From contig NC_081554.1 in assembly GCF_963082655.1 (NCBI RefSeq), positions 40,756,354 through 40,820,353 on the forward strand: 64,000 nucleotides of DNA. Direction: 5' to 3'. Positions 43,766 to 54,841 of this stretch are shown here, piece by piece. Position 1 is the first letter of the stretch. Every line of letters begins with the position of its first letter. Under the pieces are notes generated by a model, which had not been told where the DNA came from, ran no database searches, and worked only from the letters and a program-made list of their open reading frames with translations. Position numbers and translations under genes: made by a program. The stretch comes from Stomoxys calcitrans (Eukaryota; Arthropoda; Insecta; Diptera; Muscidae).

Positions 43766-44687
43766 CGGATTACAAATGATGACTTTTTTGCAATATTTCT
43801 TAAAATCAGACGAACATATATATAAGAGCTAAATCTGAACCGATTTCGAGCAAACTCTTCAGAGGAAAGCGTTTTGCAAAATATTGGCAAAATTTTGCTG
43901 TGACTCTAGAAGTTAAAATCGGGCTATATATATATGTAGGGGAGCTATATCTAAATCTGAACCGATTTCCCTGAAATTCGCCAGAAATATTGAGAGTCAA
44001 GAGAAAATCCCTCCTGCCGAATTTCAAGAAAATCTGTTAACAAAAGACAGTTTTATTGCAATATTACTGGAAATCGTACGAACATATATATGGGAGCTAT
44101 ATCTAAATCTGAACCGATTTTGACCAAACTCTATGTATATTGTGATAGTCATCGAGGAAAACGTTGTGCAATATTTTGGCAAGATTGGTCAATAAATGTG
44201 CATGCAGTGGCTCTAGGAGTGAAAATCGGGCGATATATACATATGAGAGCTATATCTCTATCTGAACCGATTTCCATGAAATTCACCAGTAATATCGACA
44301 GTCATAAAAAAATCCTTCCTGCCAAATCTCGAGAGAATCGGTTAACAAATGAACATTTTATTGCATTATTACTGAACGTCGGACGAACATATGTATGGGA
44401 GCTATATCCAGATCTGAAGCGATTTTCCAATTTCAATAGACTTCGTCTCTAGGCCGAAAAACATGCCTGTACCAAATTTGAAGATGATCGGATGAAAACT
44501 GCGACCTGTACTTTGTACAAAAATTAACATGGGCAGACGGACGGGCATGGATAAATCGAGCCAGAAAGTGATTCTGAGTCGATCGGTATACTTATCAATG
44601 GGTCTGTCTCTCTTCCTTTTGGGTGTTACAAACAAATTCACTAAGTTATAATACCCTGTAGCACAGTAGTGGTGTAGGGTATAAAAA
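43766..44687 (-). mobile_element. DLE-C copy with 5' end
   Basis: Core units of the type GAACATATATATGGGAGCTA, ATCTAAATCTGAACCGATTT and CCTTCCTGCCAAATCTCGAG; then CAGACGGACGGGCATGG and the end CAGTAGTGGTGTAGGGTATA. The 3' hairpin end is missing. Confidence 0.7.
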
Positions 44688-45392
44688 GTCGTAACGGAAC
44701 CCTACATGCAAATGTCTGCCACATGAGATAACAATTGGGGCTTCCAGAGGCTCAAGAAATCAAAAAGGGAGATCGGTTAAATGGGAGCTATATCCAAATG
44801 TGAACCAATGCGACCTATTTGCCATCTCCCACGACCTACATAAATAAGAGATATATGTGCAAGGTTTAAAGCTGATAGCTGTAAGCTTTCGTCCGCTATG
44901 CCACGAATTTGACAGACGAAGGGGCGGACTTGGCAAGATCTGCGTAGAACGTCAAGACGATCAAGAATGCATACTTTTTAGAGGCGCAGATCCATATTTC
45001 GGGTTGTTGCAAACGAAATGAGGCCACCGTAGCGCAGAGGTTAGCATGTCCACCTATGACGACAAACGCCTGGTTTCGAATCCTAGCGGGACTATCACAA
45101 AAAATTTTCAGTGTTGTTTTTCCCCTCCTAATTCTGGCAACATTTGTGAGGTACAATGCCATGTAAAAATTTTCTCCAAAGAAAATTTTCTGCGGCACGC
45201 CGTTCAGTCTCGTCTGTAAAAAAGGAGGCCCCTTATCATTGAGCTTAAAGTTGAATTGGACTGCACTCATCTCCATGATGTGTGAGAAGTTTGGCCCTCA
45301 GTGGAACATTTATGGACAAAATTTGCAAATTTGCCAACGGAATGACTGGATTAGTATACCCCCCATCTTATGGTCGTCGGTATAACATAAAA
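44688..45392 (-). mobile_element. DLE-A copy 17, 5' half, with SINE inside
   Basis: It follows the DLE-C end without spacer. One core unit, a GACAGACGAAGGGGCGGAC seed and the end GTATACCCCCCATCTTATGG are present; a SINE sits at 45021-45335. Confidence 0.75.
45021..45335 (+). mobile_element. tRNA-derived SINE inside a DLE end module
   Basis: Full-length copy with GGCCACCGTAGCGCAGAGG. AACGAAATGA (45012-45021) and AACGGAATGA (45336-45345) form a 10-bp target duplication with one mismatch. Confidence 0.85.
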
Positions 45393-45835
45393 TAGAATTT
45401 GTATCGCTGTGGTCGAAACATGAAAAGGCTTATAAAGAAGAATGTGACATAGGTATGCTTAACACCATTTAAAATAAATTAAAATTTTATGAATAAAAAA
45501 AAAACAATTACTTTACTGATATGAATTTCCAGTGAACTCCTTATCACTGAAATGTTAAATTCATAATGCTTGACATCCCATTAAGTTATTGGCATTCAGT
45601 TTTTTTTTTATTTCTGCCATAAATATTTCCACAAAATCAATAAACAATACTGCATAAAGTATGTTAGTTAACTATAATCACAGGCAACAGGTTGTGATAG
45701 ATGAATTTTCCCTTTCAGAAAAAAAAAACAGAAAACTACGAACAACGATTAGAAATCTGACGTTTTCTTTTGTTTCATTCTTAAAAGTCACCTAAGAGAG
45801 GATAAAAAGGAATTGGGGGATAATTTTATTTTACA
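45393..45835. other. AT-rich stretch, no gene seen
   Basis: Runs of A at about 45497 and 45720; nothing recognised. Confidence 0.3.
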
Positions 45836-47672
45836 CTAGCTGGACCGGGCCCGCTCCACTGCGCCTTCTTTTGCTTTATATGGAACAAAATTTTATTTGG
45901 AATATTTATTTGCGACAATTAAAGAGTTTTTAGTGGACTACCATGCTACGAAAATAGTATATCGCTTGACAAACGGTTTAACAACATTAGTGCCTTTATC
46001 TGAATCCCATATCATCTTTATTGGTATACGAATTTAAGTTTGGATGTAAGGTGAACTCCATTCTTAAAAAACTTTATTTCAGCCCGATATTTTTATGATG
46101 TCTGATTTAGGCGTGTTTTCGGGGGTGAGGTGGTCCCCCAGACCCTTCGGCCTGAAAAAATATCAGCGTCGTGCTCTTCTCTCAAATACCATTCGTTGAG
46201 AGGGGTAGTCCCCCAATTCCTAAGCCCTGAAAATATATCAGCAACGTGCTTTATTCTAATATATGTGAGCCACATATTACCATTGGCCTCCAAATTGGAT
46301 ATCGAATGCGTTTTCTAATCTCAAATACCATTCACTTAAACCCCTTATTGGAAAAGCCAGCAAATATTGGGTTGCCCAAAAAGTAATTGCGGATTTTTTC
46401 ACAGCTTGTGACTCTGTAATTGCATTCTTTCTTCTGTCAGTTATCAGCTGTTAATTTTAGCTTGCTTTAGAAAAAAAGTGTAAAAAAGTATATTTGATTA
46501 AAGTTCATTCTAAGTTTTATTAAAAATGCATTTACTTTCTTTTAAAAAATCCGCAATTACTTTTTGGGCAACCCAATATATCCGGTTTGGGGTATGGGCC
46601 CTAAAAACTATGAATATCCAGCTCCACTGTCTTGCAGACCCAAATTGTATTGGTGGGCAAATACGTCCTACTTGGCGGTTGTTATGGTGGTGGTACGTCC
46701 CATAGACAGTTGGTCCCGAATGTTGATATCAGATTCATGGTCTACTCCCAACTACCCTTCATTTGAGCTCCATTTTTCCATAGTCGGCAAACATGACCAG
46801 TTTGGGGGGTGTTTTGGGGTCTGAGTGACTTTGCTTTGAAAATATATATCAGATTCGTGTTCTACTCCAAAATACCTCTTATTTGAGCCTCATATTGCAA
46901 TGGTCAGCAAATACTTTCCATTTGGTTGGTGTTATGGGGGTGAGGTGGCCCCATAGATACTTTTCCCGAACATTGATATCAGATTCGTGCTTAACTTCCA
47001 AAGACCTTTCATTGGAGCCCCATATTGCTATGCTCGTAAATTTGTCTTCTGTGGGGGATATTCTCGGGGTGGGCGGCCTGGATATCTGATATACTTTCTG
47101 TTTGGGGGGTATTTTGGGGAAGGGGTGGACTCACAGAAACTTTGTCCCATATTTGGATATCAGATTCGTATTTTGCTCGCAAATACCTTTCATTTGAGTC
47201 CCATATTGCCATGGTCGGTAAATATGTCCGAAAAACTTAGTTCGACAATTCGATATCAGATACGTTTTCTCATCTTAAATACCTTTCATTTGAGCCCCAT
47301 ATTGTCGTGATTGGTATATATATATATATTTGGTAGGTTTTACGGTGGGGCGCCCACCCTAGGTACCCCATCCGAAATTTGGATACCAAATTTTTGTTTA
47401 TAGGCTACTATAAGAAAGCACGCAAATTTGGCTTAAATCCCACCACCCATCTCCGAGATCTGACGTATCTGAAAATTAGGGTAAGGGGAGGGTCCGCTCC
47501 CCCTTCAGATATCAAAAAGTTTAGTACCCTATTTTCACCACCGGATCAATATGCACCATCAGTGAAAATGTCAAGAAAATAGGTTCAGCCGTTTCTGAGT
47601 CTATAAGCAACACACAAACAAATAAACAAACCTACAAGCAAACACAAATTGATTTTTATATATAAGAAGAAG
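45836..47672 (+). mobile_element. KR repeat copy 3, both ends present
   Basis: It starts ACTAGCTGGACCGGGCCCGC, has about eight or nine diverged units, and ends with the tail GGTTCAGCCGTTTCTGAGTC, a CAAACAAATAAACAAAC run and TTTTTATATATAAGAAGA. A mariner MITE (46367-46576) interrupts it. It is the reference copy for the family's ends. Confidence 0.75.
46367..46576 (+). mobile_element. Mariner-type MITE, complete, 210 bp
   Basis: Perfect inverted repeats of about 32 bp (beginning TTGGGTTGCCCAAAAAGTAA) flanked by TA on both sides. Removing it restores a normal KR unit (CAAATATCCGGTTTGGGG). Confidence 0.92.
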
Positions 47673-48498
47673 ATACCAAACTTCTGTCAAAAATGTCAGC
47701 AAAAATTAAAGCTTCTAGGAACCAAACAAGGATGATCGAGAGACCGCTTATAGACTGATTTAGACCGTATTTGGCACAGTGGTTGGAAGTCGTAACAGAA
47801 CACCGCATGCAAAATCTCACCCAATGCGGACAAAAATTGCGGATTGTAAGGGCTCAAGAAGTCAAATCGGGAGTTCGGTTTATATGGAAGCTATATCAGG
47901 TTATAGACCGACTCGAACCGCACTTGGCACAGTTGTTGAAAGTCTTAGCAAAACACTACATGCTCAATTTCAGCCAAATCGGACAAAAATTGCGGCTTTA
48001 AGGGGCTTAAAATGTCCAATCGTGAGATAGGTTTATATGGGAGCTACATCCGATTATAGGCCGGTTTAGACCGTACTTGGCACAAGTGCTGGTAGTCGTA
48101 ACAGAATACTACGTTCAAATTTTAGTTCAATCGGACCAAAGTTACGGCTGCCAAGGGCTCAAAATGTTAAATCGGGAGATCGGTTTATGTGAAAGCTACA
48201 AACATCAAGTTATAGACCGATTCGAACCATACTTTACACAGTTATTGGAAGTTGTAGTGGGAGCTATGGACCGATTTAGACCATACTTGGCACAGTTGTT
48301 GGAAATCGTTGGGGAACAATATATGCATCATTTTCGCCAAGTCGGATAAAAATTGCCGCTTTTGGGGGCTCAAAATGTCCAATCGAGAGATCGGTTTATA
48401 TGGAAGTCGTAACACAACATTATGTGCCAAATTTCAGCCCAATTGGTCAACACTCGCGGTTTGTAAGGGCTCAAGAAGTCCAGTCGTAGAACCAATAT
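47673..48498 (-). mobile_element. DLE-A copy 18, core part
   Basis: About five core units (GTTTATATGGAAGCTATATC, TAGACCGATTCGAACC). It stops at the mariner insertion; a DLE end module reappears at 52440, so one element may have been split by the mariner and R-3. Confidence 0.75.
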
Positions 48499-49062
48499 AA
48501 AGGGTGATTTTTTTAGCTTTTATCTTTTTGGCAACACCTTTTGTGTTTTGTTTCACTGTCAAATATCTTCATTTGGTCTAAAACTTAGCCATGAATTGTC
48601 TAACAAACTCAAAACGCTGGCAAATTATAGAATTTTATTATCAAAATGCGTGCTCTGTTAAGAAAGTTCATTGGGTGCTTCTTCCATTTTACGACGAAGC
48701 TTGTCTTTGGTTCAATGGGTGCAAAAATAAACAGAATTGTCGATTTTGGAGTGAAGATTAGCCAGAAGCATTGCAAATGCTATCAACTCATCCAGAAAAA
48801 ATCACAGTTTGGTGCGGTTTACGGGCTGGTGGCATCTTTGGACCGTACTTCTTCAAAGATGATAAGAATCATAATGTAACTGTGAATGGTGAGTGCTATC
48901 GTGAAATTATATCCAACTTTTTTTTTGCCCAAAATGCAAGAGCTTGACTTGTATGACATGTGGTTTCAAAAAGACGGTGCCACATGTCACACAGCACGTA
49001 TAACAATGGACTTATTGAGAGGCGAGTTCGGTGACGGTATGGACCGTACAATTTCATGCGGT
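48499..49062 (+). mobile_element. Mariner/Tc-type transposon remnant with transposase
   Basis: AGGGTGATTTTTTTAGC after a TA marks the left end. The coding remnant starts near 48591 (MNCLTNSKRWQIIEFYYQN). An internal deletion follows Leu-Pro-Phe-Tyr, then come DEACLWFNG (first catalytic Asp), KITVWCGL, the GPYFFKDD segment and MWFQKDGATCHTARITMDL (second Asp, near 48965). The third catalytic residue and right end are lost near 49062. Frameshifts occur near 48700 and 48850. Confidence 0.8.
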
Positions 49063-49120
49063 TTTCTGAATTTTATATATATTTTATATATATATATATA
49101 TATATTTTTTTAAATAAAAA
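49063..49120. repeat. TA-rich low-complexity tract
   Basis: ATATATATATATATATAT runs and a T run separate the mariner remnant from R-3. Confidence 0.8.
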
Positions 49121-49257
49121 AATTATATAAAGTATAGCCTTTGAGTGGAGCAAACGTGTTTTCATTTTGCTCTTCAAGGAAAAATATCCGTATCTGGGGA
49201 TAGGTACTACCTATTACGAAAAAAAAATTTGTAAAGCCTTTTGGGAGTAGGCTCAAA

Positions 49258-50480
49258 ATGAATTCCAAAGACCCAACAGCTGCGGTGATGGTGTCAGACC
49301 GCAGCATGTCGTCCTCCCTCCCTAAAGGTGTGAGTGCCTTGGCACCTGTAGTCAAAAGTAATGCTTCAAACGCACAACTAGTCGTCAGACTTAAAAATTA
49401 GGAAGAGACGGATAGACCAAAAGGATGCACAGTTCGTCCTCAGCCTTTAAGTAAATGAGGTGTTTCCGATTCAGACAGCGACAGTGTCATCGCAGCCGAA
49501 TCGAGATATGAGGGCAGCGGGATGACGGCAGGCACAACGATGGAGAGAGAGGAGTATGTACTGGCAGCACAATCGGGCGAAAATGCAGGATGCTGGAAGG
49601 GATAGAACTGACATTCCAAGCACTTCTACGGAAGCTGGGGAAAGAATTAGATCCACCGAAAAGCATTACACTGCTAAAATGCAGAAGAAGAAAAAGAGCT
49701 CCCCGCTTTCAAGTATTCTGGGAAGATCAAGCCAGCTCACGCGCAATAGATCCATACAGTGTCCTATGGAGGAGGACTGTAACTTCCAAAAGGATGCCAC
49801 AGCCATTACGGAAGGGGTGGATGGTAGCTGATGGAGCCATAGTGGCAAGGAAGCACAACGGAGATAACAGACTTATGTAGTCATCGATATCGACTGTGCA
49901 TCCGGTAGGATTCCACCAGATCGTCGGTCCCACGTGAGACATTAGCTAAACGATCGAGTTATCGAACTCTGAAGGGGTTCTACCCATACGAATTATAAGC
50001 TGTGAATATAGAGGGAATATCTCAACGCTGCGCTTTTGAGTCAGCGGAATGTATTGATATCGTCAAAATGCTCGTTGGAAGTATCCACACTCCCTGGGGC
50101 ACAATGCTAGACCTTGTGAGAAAGATGGACATCCCACAGCTCACAAAGGCGACGGTCTTCATCAAGGATGTGGGCGGCGAAATCGCGACGGAACGCATGA
50201 TGGATGTCTTGGACAAGAAAAAACCAAGAGTTGGCCGTGAAGTAATGGGAGGTTTTCCACAGGGAGGAGAAGGAAGAAGGAAATCTCGTTGTGCTGGGCA
50301 TCGATCAAGTCTACGTGGCAAGTCTGACTAAGACTAAAGGCATGGCGTATTACGGGGCTGTTGCCGTCTTCTTCAAGATTTGGAAGACAAGGATAGGCAA
50401 ATATCTTCATATTGAGCCATGGGGCGTTGCAGTGGCGGGACACCCAAATCAGACAGGAAATGAGGTACTAATAGGATAGA
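49258..50480 (+). pseudogene. ORF1 (Gag-like) of R-3
   Basis: The ATG at 49258 opens MNSKDPTAAVMVSDRSM. A conserved block at 50110-50235 (DLVRKMDIPQLTKATVFIKD, GGEIATERMMDVLDKKK) is shared with R-1. The C-terminus ends with one copy of the KIWKTRIGKYLHIEP unit that is amplified in R-1. At least four frame changes are needed to read through, so it is dead. Function is inferred from position only. Confidence 0.6.
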
Positions 50481-50631
50481 ATTCCCTCTCTGACCATCGC
50501 TACATCAGGTTTAGAATAGCACGGCCGGCGCCGAATCCGTAATAAGACTTGGGCAAGGAAATTTAGATTGTCCAAGCATAGAAAACATTGACGACAATGT
50601 CAAGAGCCTAGGACTTGCATATACTGCGAAA

Positions 50632-51609
50632 GTCTGGCAGTTGGCAAGTGTAGTGTCTATACCCAAGCCCCGCAGGCAAGTTATGCGATACCTAAGGCCT
50701 ACAGGCCTATAAGCCTTACGTCGTTTCTACTCAAACCCATGGAACGCATTGTGGATATCATGATAAAGAGTAGGACATCCAGCGAACTGCTTGAATTCAA
50801 ACAGCATAGCTTTGTCAAGGGAAGGTCGATGGAGACTGTTCTACACGAGGTTTTGCATAAAATTGAAGAATCATTCGATGCGAAGACGTACTCATTGGCG
50901 GTTTGCATTGACATCGGTAGACCAGTACCGGGTGGACCCGGTCCTTAGAGACCGGATGAACCATATTCCAAGGAAGAGGTAGATAAATTGCGGGTCCCAC
51001 GACGTAAATTTAGGGGAGAAAGTGGTACAGGGTGCTCCGCAGGAGGGCATTTGATCACTACTCCTTTGGATGACCACAATAAATAACCTATTAAGGATGC
51101 TGACTGAGGAAGGATTTGAACCTGTCTACTACGCAGACGATGTTATAATACTTCTAAGGGGTAAGAATCCGAACCAGCTATACAGAAGGGCCGAAAGGGT
51201 CTTGCATATGGCATATGACTGGGCTAGACTCAGAGGTCTCAATGTTAACCCAGAGAAGACGGAAATATGCCGTTTCACGAAGATGACGAAGGTGGGCCAA
51301 TTTAACGCATCACGTTTCCTCAAAAAGACGATTTTGATATCTTACAAGGTCAAATACTTAGCAGTGATGTTGGGAAGGAAACTGAATTGGAAGTGCCAAA
51401 TTCAGGAACGTACTGAGAAGGCTCAAAAATGTTGGGCAATATGTAGACGGGCCGTAGGCTCGAAATGGGGCCCGAGGACAGTCCACTGGCTCTACAGAAA
51501 GTGCAACGTTAGGACCATTCAAGAAGTTGAGAGAACATGTTACATTGGCATAGGCGGAGCGATGAGGACCACCCCCACTGCAGACTATTATTTATATCAG
51601 ACCCATTGA
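50632..51609 (+). pseudogene. Reverse transcriptase remnant of R-3
   Basis: Reading shifts between frames: VWQLASVVSIPKPRRQVMRY (50632), SLTSFLLKPMERIVDIMIKS (50720), KQHSFVKGRSMETVLHEVLH (50798) and AVCIDI (first palm Asp, 50907). After a damaged stretch the clean frame 51070-51609 has YYADDVIILL with the catalytic YADD at 51130-51141, then LNVNPEKTEICRF and VKYLAVMLGRKLNWKCQI, the expected RT palm and thumb motifs. The YADD block is well kept, but the rest contains stops and deletions, so no enzyme could be made. Confidence 0.85.
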
Positions 51610-51629
51610 TATACAGATTAAGTGTGAGG

Positions 51630-52310
51630 CAGTCACTGCGACTAGGAGACCCAAGGCGATGGGAGAATGGATTGATCGGTTACCTGAAAATCTTTACGGA
51701 CTGTAAAATTGCCATAAGGGCATAATAACCGGGACGGTAAGGTCACAAACAGTCTTGCAGTGTAAGAAGGAGAGGATAGCAAAATCCGCATCGTTTGGGT
51801 GCCGGTCCATAACGGAGTAAGGGAGCATGAAAATGCTGACCATTTGGCAGTGAAGACCAGAGAACGGTCGTCAATGAACTTGGTTAACCCGAAGCCTTTC
51901 GGGTAGAGCTTAGGGCGTGGGCGACGAATGCGCATGCAACACTGTGAAACAGCGAAACGGTCTGTAGGACAGCGAAAATCCTAGGGGGGGGGGAGATCTA
52001 GATCGTGGGAAGACAAGGCTATTACTGAAAGAAAGTAAGAAGCTGGTAAGTATAGCTATTGGTATCATGACGGGACACATAGGACTACGTGCTCACTTAT
52101 ATAAAATTGGTGCGGCAAGTGATTTGTAGGGCATGCGGGGAAGATCGTGAGACGTTGAAGCATTTCCTTTATCATTGCACGGCTTTTGCGGCGAACAGAC
52201 ACCGGTACTAAGGTGGGGACACGATACCAGACATGAACCAAAATAAGGAAGTGGTATGGAAAACAATTAAGGATTTTGTAAGTAGCACGGAATTCCTAAC
52301 TTAAAATTAT
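51630..52310 (+). pseudogene. RNase H and C-terminal remnant of R-3
   Basis: RIVWVPVHNGVREHENADHL near 51785 is the last RNase H motif. The region about 52060-52200 corresponds to the Cys/His end of R-1 (GHIGLR then ETLKHFLYHCTA). It ends with GCACGGAATTCCTAACTTAA as in R-1. Numerous stops are present. Confidence 0.7.
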
Positions 52311-52439
52311 TTTTTTAATGTTGACTTTTTCGTTTTAAGAGCGCACAACAAGCCGATTACTGGCTTAGATGTATGTCCATAGTGGCATAAGCCGGATCAA
52401 TATATGCATCCTCCTTTCAACCTAACCTTCCTGTAGCTC

Positions 52440-52694
52440 TTGAAAAATCACGCTTTAGGGAAAAGCTCTGTCGAAATCTGAACCGATGCAAACCGATGCA
52501 TTTGCAAACCTCAACGACCTACTTCAATGTAAAGAATCTGTGCAAAATTGCAAGCGGCTAGCTTTACGCGTACGGCCAGATGGAGGAAGCAATGAAAGGA
52601 CGAACATGCCAAGATCGACTCAAAATGTACAAACGACCATTTAAGAAATGGTGAAGTTAGTAAAGCCCCCATCCTATGTGGGTGGTCCTAAAAA
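52440..52694 (-). mobile_element. DLE-A 5' module fragment
   Basis: AATCTGAACCGATGC, CTACTTCAATGTAAAG, GCAAGCGGCTAGCTTTACGC and ATCCTATGTGGGTGGTCCTA mark the DLE end in minus orientation. It is the probable missing end of copy 18. Confidence 0.65.
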
Positions 52695-53415
52695 GTGTTT
52701 TGGAAAAATAATTTAATCTTTAAAATCAAAAAAAGATCCTTAATTGTTTGAAAACCAGCTAAATCACTTTCATAGTTCATAGACAGTTCTCTTAAAATTC
52801 TCTCTTGCTCTCTTTACTTTCTTCGATTATTGGTAATCTTGTAATCTTCTTTAAAAGGCCGCTTGGCACATCTATTAATATTATGTTGTCAGTGACTAAA
52901 AACTAAAGTGTGCATTAGTTTGCGATTATTTCTATCTTTATTACCTCACTATGGACTCGAATGGGGCTTTGTAAGCAAACAAGTGAAAGGGGGTTAAATT
53001 CTTACCAGACGAATATTGTGCTACATTTCCAAAGTTACATTTTACTAACTCGACGTCATGATAGAAATGTCAATTCGTATTGAACAAAATGTTGATGTAT
53101 TAAAATTGGTACATGAGTTGCCATCCTTAGCTCAGCTGTAAAAAACATAATTGAAAAATGACTTGTAAAAAATGCATTCCAAAACTTTAATATTCTTTGC
53201 CTTTGCTTTGTTTACTATTTCTCATCTCTAGTTATTTTAAGATCCTGACTACGTTCGAAAAAAAACGCCGGTTCTAATCGTTTTTTTTTTAGCCCATATC
53301 AATTCCTCTATCGAAATACCATGCTTGGGAGTCTAAAATAATGAAACACACACATTTGTTTAAAATCAAATCTCGCAAGACTATGGAAAACCAGTGTATA
53401 AATGCAAACAAAAAC
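52695..53415. other. AT-rich stretch, no gene seen
   Basis: No recognised feature. Confidence 0.3.
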
Positions 53416-53984
53416 AAGTTCAAAAGAGTGCTAAGTACGGCCTCGACGAATATTTTAAAACCCTTCACCATAGAGAGTATTTGTCAAGTTATATATAAAC
53501 CGATTCGGATCATACTTAACACGAATGCTGAAAGTCAGAACAGATATATTGTGCCAAATTTCAGCCAAATCGGGTGAAAATTGAGTGCTATAGGGGCTCA
53601 AGCAGTCAAGTCCGGTAATTGGCTTATACACCCATAGAAAAAATCAAGAATGGCTTTGACGAAGTTACCACATTTGTTCATAAAAGTGAATTAGCACACA
53701 GATGTTATTACAATAAATCAACCACAAATATTTATAAACCAACAACAGTTATGTTGAACATAACGTCCACAGCCGTTTATATTATGACAACTTCTAGTGC
53801 ATCATATTTTAAAAGATTGCAAAACGTAATTGTGCGCCTCTGAGAAGCGAAACTGTGTTCCATCAATCCCATTGTGTTTACAAACGTATGATAATGACAG
53901 CATAGGTGCATGATTTTGCAACATATTTTCCCAATCAGTGTATGGGGGATATAACAGTTTATAAACCTATTCGGATCATGGTTA
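53416..53984 (-). mobile_element. DLE-A copy 19, 3' end, interrupted by a MITE
   Basis: AACAAGTTCAAAAGAGTGCT terminus, a decayed hairpin, one core unit, then a TA-flanked insertion at 53629-53940, after which the unit continues (TGGGGGATATAACAG, TTTATAAACCTATTCGG) up to the R-4 3' end. Confidence 0.7.
53629..53940. mobile_element. TA-flanked MITE in DLE copy 19
   Basis: The empty site can be deduced from other DLE units (GGCTTATATGGGGG): the insert lies between two TA dinucleotides. The ends CACCCATAGAAAAAAT and, complemented, CACTGATTGGGAAAAT are partly alike and similar to those of the MITE at 39084. Confidence 0.65.
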
Positions 53985-54088
53985 GGGTAGGTTAGGTTTA
54001 AGTGGCAGTCTGCCATCAGACTCACTTAGACGTTTTGATCCATTGTGATACCACAGGAACAGAGAAGACGGAAGATGCCTTCTAGTTC

Positions 54089-54785
54089 CTACCGTTGTAC
54101 CATCCAGATCGCTTTAAAAAGCCCAATAACTTGCAAATGTTCACATCTCCTACCTACAAAGAAATGAGAACCTAAAGTCAAACTCCTAATGACTGCTAGT
54201 GCGGGACACACACACACACAGAAGGTGTTCTTTAGTCTCTTCTTCTTCGTTGTCCTCACAGCTTCTGCAAAGTCGTTGCTAGCAACCTTCAGTCTGTCAG
54301 CATGTTTTCCGATTAGACAGTGACCTATCATGAAGGACACAATGATTGAGACATCTGTTCTGGCCAATGACATCACAGCGGTAGACCTTTTCAAGTCCAG
54401 ATTAGGCCGCATAGTTTTGGAATGCTCACAGCCCCTGTTTGTGACCATCTACCTTTCGTTGTCCTTCGGGCCTGGTCCTCAAAACTTAGCTTACATGTCG
54501 CTAGGCATACCCACAGATTCTAGTTTCCCCGGAATGTGTAAGGTAGTTCCTAGTCACGTAAGCTCGTCCGCTTTATAATTCCCTGGGATATCTCTGTGGC
54601 CAGGAACCCAGAACAGGTGAATTTTGAACTGTTCAGCCATCTCATTGAGAGATCTGCGACAGTCGGGGGTGGTTTTTGTTTTCAGAAATACGTCCTCCAG
54701 GAATTTTATGGCTGCCTGGCTGTCTGAGAAGATATTTATACCAATCGTCCAAATAACTTTATATATCTTAGCCATTCCATCACTT
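54089..54785 (-). pseudogene. RNase H and C-terminus of R-4 ORF2
   Basis: Residues GINIFSDSQAAIKFLEDVF and HLFWVPGHRDIPGNYKADEL (54775-54554) give the second Asp and last motifs of RNase H. GHCLIGKHADRLKVASNDF follows in another frame, then CPALAVIRSLTLG. The upstream DGS motif is deleted. A frameshift separates the Cys/His region. It would act on RNA:DNA hybrids if intact; here it is broken. Confidence 0.8.
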
Positions 54786-54841
54786 CCTTAATTGCAAGGA
54801 TCTCCGGTTGATACACACTGCAGTGGTCGAGTAACTTTCGT

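Larger units (their letters stand above)
49130..52430 (+). mobile_element. I-like non-LTR retrotransposon R-3, most complete copy
   Basis: In order: 5' untranslated region, ORF1, a scrap of endonuclease end (SDHRYIRFRI near 50490), reverse transcriptase, RNase H remnant, Cys/His C-terminus and a 3' end CCTTTCAACCTAACCT. It is about half the length expected of an intact element, because most of the endonuclease and the RT fingers are deleted. Confidence 0.8.
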
